Origin: Rhodospirillaceae bacterium
Lineage (GTDB): Bacteria; Pseudomonadota; Alphaproteobacteria; Dongiales; Dongiaceae
Direction: 5' to 3'
Assembly (NCBI GenBank): GCA_008012315.1
Contig: SSEL01000052.1
Coordinates: forward strand, 1-37,405
DNA: 37,405 nucleotides
In this document: positions 9,673 through 18,165 of the stretch, one piece after another
Layout: each line of letters starts with the position of its first letter
How positions within the stretch are numbered: the first letter of the stretch is position 1
Translations under genes and position numbers: made by a program
Notes under the pieces: model-generated
The model's input: only the letters and a program-made list of their open reading frames with translations
Told to the model about the DNA's origin: nothing
The model's database searches: none

Positions 9673-9701
9673 TTGACAGCGGGGTGCTGCGGACCTATCT
9701 G
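9673..9701 (+). promoter_or_regulatory. Sigma-70 promoter of secA
   Basis: A perfect -35 TTGACA (9673-9678) is separated by exactly 17 bp from the -10 TATCTG (9696-9701). Transcription would start near 9708, giving a leader of about 38 nt before ATG 9746. It is one of the two strongest promoter matches in the window. Confidence 0.75.
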
Positions 9702-9745
9702 TTTCGGCATCTAGTCTGGAAAAATCTGAGAAAATCGAGGTTTAC

Positions 9746-12412
9746 ATGTTCGCCGCCCTTGCCAAGCGGATCTTCGGATCGGCCAGTGATCGCTTCATCA
9801 AGGGCCTCCATAATACAGTTGCCGAGATCAACGGTCTTGAGCCGCAGCTCAAGGCATTGAGCGATGACGAATTGAAGGCCCGGACCGGCTGGCTGCGCGA
9901 ACGCCTGGCCAAAGGCGAGGAACTGGACGACATCCTGCCGGATGCCTTCGCGACCATGCGCGAGGCTGCCATGCGGGTCATGGGGCAGCGTCACTATGAC
10001 GTTCAGCTCATGGGCGGTATCGTCCTGCATCAGGGCCGTATCTCGGAAATGAAGACCGGCGAAGGCAAGACCCTCGTCGCCACCCTGGCGGTCTACCTGA
10101 ATGCCCTGGAAGGCAAGGGCGTGCATGTCGTGACCGTCAACGACTATCTGGCCAAGCGCGACGCCGACTGGATGGGACGGGTTTACCGTTTCCTCGGCCT
10201 CACCGTCGGCACGATCGTCCACGGCATGACCGATCCGGAACGGCGCCAGGCCTATGCCAGCGACATCACCTACGGCACCAATAACGAATTCGGTTTCGAC
10301 TATCTGCGCGACAACATGAAGTTCCGTCTGGAAGACATGGTCCAGCGCAGCTTCAATTACGCGATCGTCGACGAAGTCGACTCAATCCTGATCGACGAAG
10401 CCCGGACACCGATGATCATCTCTGGTCCGACCGAGGACAATTCCGAGCTTTACACCAAGGTCGACAAGCTTATCCCGCATCTGGTGGATGCCGATTACGA
10501 GAAGGATGAGAAATCCCGCCACGTCACGCTGACGGAAGAAGGAACCGAACATATCGAGCAGTTGCTGCGCGGTTCCGGCCTGTTGAACCAGGGAACGCTC
10601 TACGATGTGCAGAATATCGGCCTGGTCCATCACGTGAATCAGGCCCTGCGCGCCCATAAGCTGTTCAGCCGCGATGTCGACTATATCGTGAAGGACGACA
10701 AGGTCGTCATCATCGATGAATTCACCGGCCGCATGATGGAAGGCCGGCGCTACTCCGAGGGTTTGCATCAGGCCTTGGAAGCGAAGGAAGGCGTCTCGAT
10801 CCAGAACGAAAACCAGACCCTGGCTTCGATCACCTTCCAGAACTATTTCCGCCTCTATCCGAAACTGGGCGGCATGACCGGTACGGCAATGACCGAAGCG
10901 CCGGAATTCTCCGAGATCTACAATCTCGATGTCATCGAGATTCCAACCAACATGCCCGTTAAGCGCGACGATCAGCACGATCAGGTGTTCCGGACCGCCA
11001 AGGAAAAGTACGAGGCGATTGTCGAGCTGATCGCGGAATGCCGGCAGCGCCAGCAGCCGGTCCTGGTCGGCACCGTTTCGATCGAAAAGTCGGAAATGCT
11101 GTCCGACTTCCTGAAGAAAAAGAAGATCGCGCATGCGGTCCTCAATGCCCGCTATCACGAGCACGAAGCTTATATCATCGCCGATGCCGGTGTGCCGGGA
11201 GCCGTCACCATCGCAACCAATATGGCCGGCCGCGGTACCGATATTCAGCTCGGCGGCAACTTGCAGATGCGCATTGAACGGGAAACCGCCGAGATCGCCG
11301 ACGAGGCGGCGCGCGAAAAGCAGATCGCCGAGATTAAGGCCGATGTCGCCGCGAAAAAGGAAGTCGCCCTTCAGGCCGGCGGCCTTTTCGTCATCGGCAC
11401 CGAGCGTCACGAAAGCCGCCGGATCGACAACCAGCTGCGCGGCCGTTCGGGTCGTCAGGGCGATCCCGGCGCGTCGCGCTTCTTCCTGTCTCTGGAAGAC
11501 GATCTCATGCGGATTTTCGGTTCGGAGCGCATGGACACGATGCTGAAGCGCCTCGGCCTTGAGGAAGGCGAAGCGATCGTTCATCCCTGGATCAACAAGG
11601 CGCTGGAAAAGGCGCAGCAGAAAGTCGAAGCGCGCAACTTTGACATCCGTAAGAACCTGCTGAAGTTCGACGACGTCATGAACGATCAGCGGAAGGTGAT
11701 CTACGAACAGCGTCGCGATCTGATGCAAGCGGAGGACCTGAAGGAAGAAGTCTCCGCCATGCGCCACGAAGTGGCCGAAGATCTGATCGCCCGCTACATC
11801 CCGGAAAAGGCTTTCGCCGAACAATGGGATACCGGCGGCCTGCATGAGGAAGTCCTGCGCATTTTCAACCTTAACCTGCCTTTTGCCGACTGGGCGCAGG
11901 AAGAGGGGATCGCCAATGAAACGATGCGCGACCGTCTGATCGATGCGGTCGACCGCAAGATGGCGGAAAAGGCGGCCAATTTCGGCCCCGAAATCCTGCG
12001 CATGGCGGAAAAATCGCTGTTGATGCAGATCCTCGACCAAAGCTGGAAGGAACATCTGTTGGCGCTCGACCATCTGCGCCATGGCATCGGCTTGCGGGCT
12101 TACGGCCAGCGCGACCCGCTGAACGAATACAAGCGTGAAGCCTTCGAAATGTTCGAAGCGATGCTGGCGCGGCTGCGTGAGCAGGTCACGCTGGTGCTCG
12201 CGCATATCGAGATCCGTGCCCAGGAAGACCTGGAATCGGAATCTGTCCAGCAGCAACCCGACCAGACCATGCCGCCGGCACCGGCCGCCGCGCCGCCGGC
12301 CGATGGCATCGATCTCAACGATCCGTCGACTTGGCGCAAGCTGAGCCGCAACGCCAATTGCCCTTGTGGATCCGGCAAGAAATACAAGCACTGCCACGGC
12401 CGGTTTGCCTAG
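9746..12412 (+). CDS. secA: Protein translocase ATPase subunit SecA
   Basis: SecA is the motor ATPase that pushes unfolded preproteins through SecYEG. The 888-residue protein is complete. Walker A is MKTGEGKT (102-109), Walker B and the DEAD-like motif are in [16 protein letters not shown], and [12 protein letters not shown] and [12 protein letters not shown] mark the second nucleotide-binding fold. The helical scaffold and wing domains follow. A Gln/Pro/Ala-rich linker (about 835-860) leads to the C-terminal zinc motif [14 protein letters not shown], which binds SecB and phospholipids. ATG 9746 follows a GAGGT Shine-Dalgarno. The gene has its own promoter and appears monocistronic, ended by a terminator at 12508-12534. 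Its TAG stop lies inside the end of a palindromic repeat element. Confidence 0.98.
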   Translation: MFAALAKRIFGSASDRFIKGLHNTVAEINGLEPQLKALSDDELKARTGWLRERLAKGEELDDILPDAFATMREAAMRVMGQRHYDVQLMGGIVLHQGRISEMKTGEGKTLVATLAVYLNALEGKGVHVVTVNDYLAKRDADWMGRVYRFLGLTVGTIVHGMTDPERRQAYASDITYGTNNEFGFDYLRDNMKFRLEDMVQRSFNYAIVDEVDSILIDEARTPMIISGPTEDNSELYTKVDKLIPHLVDADYEKDEKSRHVTLTEEGTEHIEQLLRGSGLLNQGTLYDVQNIGLVHHVNQALRAHKLFSRDVDYIVKDDKVVIIDEFTGRMMEGRRYSEGLHQALEAKEGVSIQNENQTLASITFQNYFRLYPKLGGMTGTAMTEAPEFSEIYNLDVIEIPTNMPVKRDDQHDQVFRTAKEKYEAIVELIAECRQRQQPVLVGTVSIEKSEMLSDFLKKKKIAHAVLNARYHEHEAYIIADAGVPGAVTIATNMAGRGTDIQLGGNLQMRIERETAEIADEAAREKQIAEIKADVAAKKEVALQAGGLFVIGTERHESRRIDNQLRGRSGRQGDPGASRFFLSLEDDLMRIFGSERMDTMLKRLGLEEGEAIVHPWINKALEKAQQKVEARNFDIRKNLLKFDDVMNDQRKVIYEQRRDLMQAEDLKEEVSAMRHEVAEDLIARYIPEKAFAEQWDTGGLHEEVLRIFNLNLPFADWAQEEGIANETMRDRLIDAVDRKMAEKAANFGPEILRMAEKSLLMQILDQSWKEHLLALDHLRHGIGLRAYGQRDPLNEYKREAFEMFEAMLARLREQVTLVLAHIEIRAQEDLESESVQQQPDQTMPPAPAAAPPADGIDLNDPSTWRKLSRNANCPCGSGKKYKHCHGRFA

Positions 12413-12493
12413 AGCGCGATGCTTTCAAGTTGAAGCAGCTTTGCTTCAACTTGAAAGCTGAATCGCTCTCTCTATTTTATTGAATAGGGGCGG
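12409..12493. repeat. Palindromic intergenic repeat, copy 1 (partial)
   Basis: The copy begins CTAGAGCGCGAT (12409-12420). It then has a perfect 17-bp stem (12421-12437 with 12442-12458) around a 4-nt loop, followed by AATCGCTCTC and a tail ending GGGGCGG at 12493. The outer ends AGAGCG and CGCTCT can also pair. Copy 2 (12540-12677) shares both the start and the tail but has a different palindrome core and an extra second hairpin, so copy 1 seems to lack the right third. The first bases overlap the secA stop codon. Confidence 0.8.
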
Positions 12494-12507
12494 CAACTTG
12501 AAAAAAG

Positions 12508-12534
12508 AAAGCCCGGCTACATGCCGGGCTTTTT
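12508..12534. terminator. Bidirectional intrinsic terminator between secA and the ICMT-like gene
   Basis: A 10-bp stem (12508-12517 with 12523-12532) with loop TACAT is flanked by an A-rich run on the left and five T on the right (12530-12534). It terminates secA on the plus strand. Read from the minus strand the T-rich left flank also fits, so it can serve the convergent ICMT-like gene. It sits between the two palindromic repeat copies. Confidence 0.9.
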
Positions 12535-12539
12535 GCGTT

Positions 12540-12677
12540 CTAGAGCGCGATCATCTTTGATGGCAGCATTTTGCTTCCATCAAAGACGTCAATCGCCCTC
12601 TATCTTATGGATGAGAGGCGGATTCACGTTTTAGACAAAATCGCAAAGCGATTCCGTCTAAAACGATCCGGCTCTAG
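12540..12677. repeat. Palindromic intergenic repeat, copy 2 (full length, terminal inverted repeats)
   Basis: This 138-bp element is bounded by perfect 7-bp inverted ends, CTAGAGC (12540-12546) and GCTCTAG (12671-12677); extended to 13 bp the ends match at 11 positions. Inside are one hairpin with stem TCTTTGATGG (12554-12563 with 12577-12586) and a second, longer one (12627-12636 with 12656-12665, plus inner 12639-12644 with 12648-12653). The middle tail ATCTTATGGATGAGAGGCGG resembles that of copy 1. The right end supplies the stop codon of the minus-strand ICMT-like gene. No ORF is carried, so it is MITE-like or REP-like. Confidence 0.75.
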
Positions 12678-13195
12678 TAATTGGCAAACCGTGTTCGCAT
12701 GGCGGCTTCTTCCTGGCGGATGCGGATGACGAGCGGCACCGCATAGATGATCAGCCCGACAATCAATGTCGCATAAGCATGTAAGGCAAGGGCGAAACCC
12801 GCCAGTTCCGGCAGGATGTTCAGGAAATAATTTGGATGACGCACCCAGCGGAACAGCGGATGCGTGACCAGGACATGATCGGCGGCGATCAACAGCTTCA
12901 CCGTCCAGAAGCGGCCCAGCAGCCGCAACACGACGACAAGCATCGCCATGCCGAAGACATAAAGGACCATGCCGGCGCCTGAGACGGTATCGATCGAGAC
13001 GCCGCGGCGGCAGCCCTCGACGACCGCAGCAATATAGAAGGCGATATGCGCCAGCATCAGCCAAAGCGAGTTCCGGGCGCCGATCTCGATTGCGCCATCC
13101 CGCTTCAAGGCGCGCTCGTGGCGAACAGAAACGACCAGCAGAACAAGCCTGAACAAGACCGCCAGGATGACGAACAGCAGCAATCCCGAACTCAT
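12674..13195 (-). CDS. Isoprenylcysteine carboxyl methyltransferase (ICMT)-family membrane protein
   Basis: This 173-residue protein has four or five hydrophobic segments: at the N-terminus (LLLFVILAVLFRLVLLVV), around LMLAHIAFYIAAVV, GAGMVLYVFGMAMLVVVLRLL, and near the end (AYATLIVGLIIYAVPLVI). The ICMT signature is HPLFRWVRHPNYFLNILPELAG, where the RHPNY box binds S-adenosylmethionine, followed by the usual IRIRQEEAAMRTRF tail. Bacterial members (YpbQ-like) methylate unknown lipid or small-molecule carboxyl or thiol groups. Its ATG directly follows the TGA stop of the CaiD-like gene, so translation is probably coupled. The TAG stop falls in the terminal repeat of copy 2 at 12671-12677, so the original C-terminus may have been changed. 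Confidence 0.88.
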   Translation of the reverse strand: MSSGLLLFVILAVLFRLVLLVVSVRHERALKRDGAIEIGARNSLWLMLAHIAFYIAAVVEGCRRGVSIDTVSGAGMVLYVFGMAMLVVVLRLLGRFWTVKLLIAADHVLVTHPLFRWVRHPNYFLNILPELAGFALALHAYATLIVGLIIYAVPLVIRIRQEEAAMRTRFANY

Positions 13196-13981
13196 TCAGG
13201 CCCCCTTCCAGAACGGCTTGCGCTTCTCGGCAAATGCCTTGGCGCCTTCATAATAATCGTCGGATTGGCGGACCTTGTCATAGGCCGGCACCTTGCCGCC
13301 GCGCAGCGCCTGGTATGCCGCCGGCAGATCGAGATGCCGCGTCAAGCGGTGCGCCTGTTTGATCGCCATTGCCGATAAAGGTGCGGCCTCGAGAATGCGC
13401 GCCGCCAGGTCGCGGGCCGCATTCCACAATTCGGATGGCGCCACGACGCGATTGACCAGGCCAAATTGCAAAGCCTCCGCCGCCGTCAACCGCCGGCTCG
13501 CGAAGAGAACTTCCATGGCGATGGCCTCCGGAATGCGGCGCGGGAGACGGAAGACACCGCCCCCATCGGGAATGAGGCCGATCTGCGCTTCCGGCAGGAA
13601 GAAGGTTGCGTGCTCGGCGGCAACGATCATATCCGCCGACAGCGCCAGTTCGAAACCGCCACCGGCGGCCAGACCGTTGACGGCAGCGATCACCGGCTTA
13701 TCGAGATCGAAGAGTTCCGTAAGGCCGGCGAAACCACCGGGACCATAGCTTTCGCCATCAGGGCCACTGGTCGCAGCAGCCTTTAGATCCCAACCTGCCG
13801 AGAAGAATTTCTCGCCGGCCGCGCCAATGATACAGCAGCGCAAGCGGGGATCGTCGCGATAGGTGATGAAAGCATTGCCCAATGCCCGGCTGAGCCGATT
13901 GTCGATGGCATTCGCTTTCGGCCGATCAATGGTTAGTTCCAACACGGCATCGCGGCGTTCGATTTTCAGACCGTCTTCCAT
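13196..13981 (-). CDS. caiD: Enoyl-CoA hydratase/isomerase family, CaiD-like
   Basis: This 261-residue crotonase-fold enzyme closely follows carnitinyl-CoA dehydratase (CaiD). It shares LTIDRPKANAID, the oxyanion-hole stretch GEKFFSAGWDLKAA, GPGGFAGLTELFDLDKPVIAAVNG, GGGFELALSADMIVA, the catalytic-Glu region PEAQIGLIPDGGGVFRLP, and the C-terminal FAEKRKPFWKG. CaiD converts crotonobetainyl-CoA to carnitinyl-CoA. No other cai genes (caiB, caiC, caiT) are in the window, so the substrate may be a different enoyl-CoA and the symbol is by similarity only. It lies between a small unknown gene and the ICMT-like gene, in a minus-strand run with 0-76 bp gaps. Confidence 0.85.
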   Translation of the reverse strand: MEDGLKIERRDAVLELTIDRPKANAIDNRLSRALGNAFITYRDDPRLRCCIIGAAGEKFFSAGWDLKAAATSGPDGESYGPGGFAGLTELFDLDKPVIAAVNGLAAGGGFELALSADMIVAAEHATFFLPEAQIGLIPDGGGVFRLPRRIPEAIAMEVLFASRRLTAAEALQFGLVNRVVAPSELWNAARDLAARILEAAPLSAMAIKQAHRLTRHLDLPAAYQALRGGKVPAYDKVRQSDDYYEGAKAFAEKRKPFWKGA

Positions 13982-14058
13982 TTGGCTTCTCTCCTGGCCT
14001 TTGTTCCCTCAGCGGTAACAGCAGGAGCGAAGCGATGCAAGCCTCGGCCGGAGCATTG

Positions 14059-14385
14059 CTAGAGTTTTGCCGCCAGATCACGCAATCGGCGATGCAGTTC
14101 GTCATTGCGAATGCGCGGCAAGGCGGAAAGGATTTCGTCGCGTAACTGCCCGGCATTGTCACCGGTTGTGTCATGAGGCGCGCCCTCATCCGTTACCGGC
14201 TTCTCAGGCAATAGCGCCCCTAATTGTTCAGCGACCTCCCCTGACCTCGCCAATCGCCGCCAGCGACGCAGCAACGCGATAACTTCCGGCTTCGTCAGAT
14301 ATCCGGCATAGCCGTCTTCAACTTCCGGCAAGTAACAAACGGGAGAAGCGGGATCATCCCCGGAATCGTCCATCGGATCGCTCAT
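14059..14385 (-). CDS. Hypothetical small protein
   Basis: I do not recognise this 108-residue protein with confidence. It begins with an acidic stretch (MSDPMDDSGDDP), followed by SPVCYLPEVEDGYAGYL, then a helical, Arg-rich part (PEVIALLRRWRRLARSGEVAEQL). It ends with another helical segment (LRDEILSALPRIRNDELHRRLRDLAAKL). The SPVCY...Y.GY pattern recalls the N-terminus of a family of small uncharacterised proteins (DUF6306-like), but the rest does not clearly match. There is no signal peptide or membrane segment. It sits 12 bp downstream of the cyclo-ligase gene and 77 bp upstream of the CaiD-like gene on the same strand, and codon use resembles its neighbours, so it is probably a real operon member. 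Confidence 0.7.
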   Translation of the reverse strand: MSDPMDDSGDDPASPVCYLPEVEDGYAGYLTKPEVIALLRRWRRLARSGEVAEQLGALLPEKPVTDEGAPHDTTGDNAGQLRDEILSALPRIRNDELHRRLRDLAAKL

Positions 14386-14397
14386 CGCCTGGCCTCC

Positions 14398-14979
14398 TCA
14401 GTTCACCACCCGGCCGGATTGCGTCACGATCATCGTCATGGGGATATCGTGGCCTTGCGGATGGATGGTCGGAATCTCGACGCAATCATAGCCGATCCCG
14501 AAAACCTGCCGGTCACCATGCAGTTGCGCCAATGTCCGATCGAAATAGCCGCCGCCATAACCGAGACGAAAGCCGCGCGGATCGAAGCCCACCACAGGCG
14601 CCAGCAGGATGGCCGGAACCACCGTCTCGGCCGTATCCGGTACGGGAATGTTCCAGATGCCAGGAACCATCTTGCAGCGCGGCACCCAGGGCCGAAATTG
14701 CATCGGCTGGCCCTTCACGACCACCACCGGCAAGGCAAGCTGCACGCCAGCGCCGGCCAATTCACGCATCAAGGGTCGTAGATCGGGCTCGCCTTTGAAC
14801 GGCCAATAGAAGCTGACAGGACCTTTGGCATCCTTCAGCAACGGAAACAGCACCGCTGCAATCTTATCGGTCCATTGCGCGCGCTGATCCGATTCCTGCT
14901 GCAGCCGCAATGCGATCAATCTTTCCCGCTCGCTACGCCGCCATTGCCTGACCTCGGCGGGCATCGCCGCAGCCGTCAT
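14398..14979 (-). CDS. fthC: 5-formyltetrahydrofolate cyclo-ligase
   Basis: This enzyme (MTHFS; YgfA/FthC in bacteria) converts 5-formyl-THF to 5,10-methenyl-THF with ATP, clearing an inhibitory folate form. The 193-residue protein has the family motif GFRLGYGGGYFDRTL (136-150), which binds ATP and magnesium, and the substrate part FYWPFKGEPDLRPLM near residues 58-71. The late segment GIGYDCVEIPTIHPQGHDIPM is also typical. The start codon overlaps the stop of the upstream nitronate monooxygenase-like gene as ATGA (14976-14979), so the two are translationally coupled. In many bacteria this gene lies near 6S RNA or zapA; neither was seen here. Confidence 0.95.
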   Translation of the reverse strand: MTAAAMPAEVRQWRRSERERLIALRLQQESDQRAQWTDKIAAVLFPLLKDAKGPVSFYWPFKGEPDLRPLMRELAGAGVQLALPVVVVKGQPMQFRPWVPRCKMVPGIWNIPVPDTAETVVPAILLAPVVGFDPRGFRLGYGGGYFDRTLAQLHGDRQVFGIGYDCVEIPTIHPQGHDIPMTMIVTQSGRVVN

Positions 14980-15974
14980 TTCGACAATCCGGCAAGGGCT
15001 TGGAGACGCGACACCGCTCCCTCCATCATGCTGGTGATCACTTCATCGGCGGAACGGATCGCCGAGACGGTGCCGGCACCACGGCCGGCGAACAGCGACA
15101 TTTTCTCGAAGTCACCTGTCGTGCTGCGCAGCGGCGAATCCGTGCTGAATTTCCAGATCGGCCGGCCATCATCGCGACCGATCTCCTCCCGCGGCAATTT
15201 ATCCGGCAAGTATCCCCAGAGCTTGTCGCCGGCCGCCGCCGTCACGCTGTTCTTCAGAACACGCACCGGCGAATGCGGCGGCCAGTTGATGGCGAAAAGA
15301 TCGGTGTGCACCGTGTCCTCGGGTCCGGCCTCCACGATGCGCTGCTTGTGATAGTCATGCGCGAAGGATTCCGGCGTTGCAAGAAAGACCGTGCCACAAT
15401 GCACGCCATGAGCGCCCATCGCCAGCGACGCCGCCAGGCCGACACCATCGACAATGCCGCCGGATGCGGCGATCGGCACCTTCACAGCCTTTGCGACGGC
15501 CGGCAGCAATTCCATCAGCGGCAGGGAACCACGCACATGGCCACCGGCCTCGACGCCTTGGACGATAATGGCATCGGCACCGGCATCGGCGGCGGCTACC
15601 GCATCTTCCAGCGTGCCGACCTGATAGAGCACTTTGCAGCCTGCTTGTTTGGTGCGGGCAATGAGATCGGGATAGACTTGCCAGAAATAACACATGGCCG
15701 GAACGCGCTCGGCAAAGCAGACCTGCAGCTCTGCTTCGAGGAGATCCGGCGCCGTGGCAAAAGGAATGAGGTTCACGCCGAAAGGCCGGTCGGTGCGCTG
15801 CCGGACGGCGGCGATCTCCTGGGCGATCAGTTCCGGTGACTCGCGCACCATGCCGAGAAGGCCGAAGCCGCCGGCGGCGGAAACGGCCGCGGCAAGTTCG
15901 GATCTTGCCGGTCCGCCCATCCCAGCCGAGATGATCGGATATGCGCAGTCCAGTACGCGGGTCAGAGGAGTCAT
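14976..15974 (-). CDS. Nitronate monooxygenase / 2-nitropropane dioxygenase family (FMN TIM barrel)
   Basis: This 332-residue FMN-binding TIM-barrel protein has the class I nitronate monooxygenase signature. Examples are PIISAGMGGPARSELAAAVSAAGGFG at the start, FGVNLI, and the catalytic-His motif VQGVEAGGHVRG with His146, followed by the phosphate-binding strands IAASGGIVDG and GAHGVHCGTVF. Such enzymes oxidise alkyl nitronates (for example propionate 3-nitronate); related proteins are FabK-type enoyl-ACP reductases or PUFA-synthase ERs. The ATG at 15974 is preferred: AGGGGG lies about 9 nt upstream, and the alternative at 16004 adds ten residues with no conserved content. It is the first gene of the coupled run down to the ICMT-like gene. 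Confidence 0.88.
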   Translation of the reverse strand: MTPLTRVLDCAYPIISAGMGGPARSELAAAVSAAGGFGLLGMVRESPELIAQEIAAVRQRTDRPFGVNLIPFATAPDLLEAELQVCFAERVPAMCYFWQVYPDLIARTKQAGCKVLYQVGTLEDAVAAADAGADAIIVQGVEAGGHVRGSLPLMELLPAVAKAVKVPIAASGGIVDGVGLAASLAMGAHGVHCGTVFLATPESFAHDYHKQRIVEAGPEDTVHTDLFAINWPPHSPVRVLKNSVTAAAGDKLWGYLPDKLPREEIGRDDGRPIWKFSTDSPLRSTTGDFEKMSLFAGRGAGTVSAIRSADEVITSMMEGAVSRLQALAGLSK

Positions 15975-16149
15975 GAAACCGGCCCCCTGCGATCTAGCCA
16001 CCATGCAGCCCTCCCGTCATGGATACAACCGAGCGATCATCCTAGGATCGATCCGGCGAAGTTTGGGCGTGCATTTTTTGCAGATGACCCAGCGATGAAT
16101 GACCTGCTGGATTTATGGGCGCATGTGCCGCGCTGATTTCACAGCGGAA

Positions 16150-16605
16150 TTAACTGCGTGCCTTCTCTTCCCAGCGCCCGGCATCATTCTGCTGATAATA
16201 AATGAGCTGATGATCGGCGGACTTGTAGTCACGCCACCTGGCACGCGCAGCCGTCACAGCCGCCTCGTCATTGCCATCGAACAATTCGCAAACGAGATCG
16301 AATTGCGTTAGATCGCCACGGCTGGCGCCGTCGCACAGCAATAGTAGTTTTGCTTGATTGGGATTCTCGTCATTGGCCGTCAGATAGATCGGCTGCGCTG
16401 CGGCCTCACCATCCTTGGCAGTGCCATGTGGCAGGAAACTATCCGGCCGGTAGGTCCAGAGATGCGCCGCCAAAGCTTCCGCCCGTTCGGGCGACCCGAC
16501 CGCCACCAGCACCCGGTCGCCGCGCCCATAGGCGCGCTCCAGCAGCGTCGGCAAGACCTCTTCCAATCTGGTGCGCTGCAGATGATAGAAGCGGATTTCG
16601 GTCAT
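16150..16605 (-). CDS. holC: DNA polymerase III subunit chi
   Basis: HolC links the clamp-loader complex to single-strand binding protein during replication. The 151-residue protein has the family start TEIRFYHLQRTRLEEVLPTLLERAYGRG and the conserved region DRVLVAVGSPERAEALAAHLWTYRPDSFLPHG. It ends with VCELFDGNDEAAVTAARARWRDYKSADHQLIYYQQ, typical of chi. The ATG at 16605 (MTEIRF) is the family start; a further upstream start at 16644 would run 13 residues into the gap after pepA. holC beside pepA is a widely conserved pair. The stop TAA is at 16150-16152. No function beyond replication is suggested. Confidence 0.93.
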   Translation of the reverse strand: MTEIRFYHLQRTRLEEVLPTLLERAYGRGDRVLVAVGSPERAEALAAHLWTYRPDSFLPHGTAKDGEAAAQPIYLTANDENPNQAKLLLLCDGASRGDLTQFDLVCELFDGNDEAAVTAARARWRDYKSADHQLIYYQQNDAGRWEEKARS

Positions 16606-16662
16606 GGCGCGCCGAAGCTTCGTGGCTGGCGGCGCCCCAGGCACCGCCAGCCGCCGCTGCTA

Positions 16663-18165
16663 CTACTTGTCCTCGAAATTGGCCGCGATCAACGTATCGA
16701 GCAACCGGACGCCGAAAGCCGTCGCGCCCTTCGGGCAGGTCGGCTGGTCCTTATCGCCCCAGGCCATGCCGGCAATGTCGAGATGCGCCCAGTTCACACC
16801 TTTCTGCACGAAGCGCTGCAGGAACTGCGCCGCCGTCACGCTGCCGGCATTGCGGCTGCCGCTGATATTCTTCATATCGGCGGCCGGTGAATCCATCAGC
16901 CGGTCATAGGCCGGCGCCAAGGGCATCCGCCACAGCAATTCACCGGTCGCCTTGCCGGCCGCGCTCAGTTGCTCCGACAGCTTGTCGTCATTGCTGAACA
17001 TGCCCGCCTGATGGGTGCCGAGCGCGATCAGGATGGCGCCCGTCAGGGTCGCCAGATCGATCATCGTATGCGGCTTGAAGTTCTCCTGGGCGTACCACAT
17101 GGCATCGGCGAGCACGAGCCGGCCTTCGGCATCGGTGTTCAAGACCTCGATCGTCTGGCCGGACATCGAGGTGACGATGTCCCCCGGCCGCTGCGCCTTG
17201 CCATCGGGCATGTTTTCCACCAGGCCGACCACGCCGACCACATTGGCCTTGGCCTTCCGGGCTGCCAAGGCACGCATCGCGCCAATCACCGCCGCCGAGC
17301 CGCCCATATCCCATTTCATGTCTTCCATGCCGGCGCCGGGCTTCAGCGAGATGCCGCCGGTATCGAAGGTGACGCCCTTGCCGATGAAGGCAACCGGCTG
17401 CTGCTTGCTGTTCTTGGCGCCGTTCCAGCGCATGATCACGAGCTGGCTCTCGCGGTCGCTCCCCTGCCCGACCCCGAGCAGCGCGCCCATGCCGAGCTTC
17501 TTCATCGCCGCTTCGCCCAGCACCTCGACCTCGACGCCGACAGCTTTCAGGCTGCGGGCCTGTTCAGCCAGGCTAGCGGGATAAATGACATTCCCCGGTT
17601 CCGACACGAGATCGCGACTGAAATTCACCGCCTCGGCGATCTTGTCCAGCGGCTCGTAGAGCTTCTTGGCCGCCGCGGGGTCGCTGGTCAGAATGGTGAG
17701 CTTCTTCAGGCTCGGCTTCTGCTCGGGCTTTTCCTTGGTCTTGTACTTGTCGAAACGATAGGCCCGGAGATTGGCGCCATAGGCGATCTGTGCCGCCAAA
17801 GCGGCCTCGCTGAGGGGACTGCCGGCCGGCGACTCGATCTGGAGCGCCACTTCCTTCTCGCCGACACCATTGGAGGCCGCAACGATCCGCCCGCCGATCG
17901 CCTGGGCTGCGAGGTTATCCAGCTTTTCCGGATTGCCCAGTCCTGCCAGGACGAGACGATCGGCCTCGATTCCCGCCGGCGCCAGGATGGTCAACAACTC
18001 ATCGGCATTGCCTTTGAACCGGCTGGCGCCTAAGGCCCGCGTCACCGCTCCCTTGCCCGCCTTGTCGATTTGCGTCGCCAACTGCCCCAATTTCCGCTGT
18101 TCGGTGACAACAGCCACCAGAGTTCCTTGCGCCGGCAATTCCGGCTTGGCAAAGGCAATCTTCAT
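16663..18165 (-). CDS. pepA: Leucyl aminopeptidase (M17 family)
   Basis: PepA is a hexameric, two-metal (zinc or manganese) exopeptidase that removes N-terminal residues from peptides; in E. coli it also binds DNA, including near carAB. The 500-residue protein has the N-terminal macro-like domain (about 1-150) and a C-terminal catalytic domain. Metal ligands and catalytic residues are in FIGKGVTFDTGGISLKPG (Lys263, Asp268), around Asp286, and in the diagnostic NTDAEGRL (343-350; Asp345, Glu347, Arg349). ATG 18165 has GAGGATCGGA just upstream; the longer ORF start at 18228 is poorly supported. It is divergent from lptD across a 325-bp gap, with holC downstream. Confidence 0.97.
   Translation of the reverse strand: MKIAFAKPELPAQGTLVAVVTEQRKLGQLATQIDKAGKGAVTRALGASRFKGNADELLTILAPAGIEADRLVLAGLGNPEKLDNLAAQAIGGRIVAASNGVGEKEVALQIESPAGSPLSEAALAAQIAYGANLRAYRFDKYKTKEKPEQKPSLKKLTILTSDPAAAKKLYEPLDKIAEAVNFSRDLVSEPGNVIYPASLAEQARSLKAVGVEVEVLGEAAMKKLGMGALLGVGQGSDRESQLVIMRWNGAKNSKQQPVAFIGKGVTFDTGGISLKPGAGMEDMKWDMGGSAAVIGAMRALAARKAKANVVGVVGLVENMPDGKAQRPGDIVTSMSGQTIEVLNTDAEGRLVLADAMWYAQENFKPHTMIDLATLTGAILIALGTHQAGMFSNDDKLSEQLSAAGKATGELLWRMPLAPAYDRLMDSPAADMKNISGSRNAGSVTAAQFLQRFVQKGVNWAHLDIAGMAWGDKDQPTCPKGATAFGVRLLDTLIAANFEDK

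Noticed and set aside
10382..12397. Antisense open frame of 671 codons over secA
   Set aside because: It is a shadow of secA. There is no domain or start signal, and the secA frame has all expected motifs.
16039..16048. 10-bp palindrome ATCCTAGGAT upstream of the nitronate monooxygenase-like gene
   Set aside because: Short palindromes of this size are expected by chance, and no flanking promoter elements support an operator.
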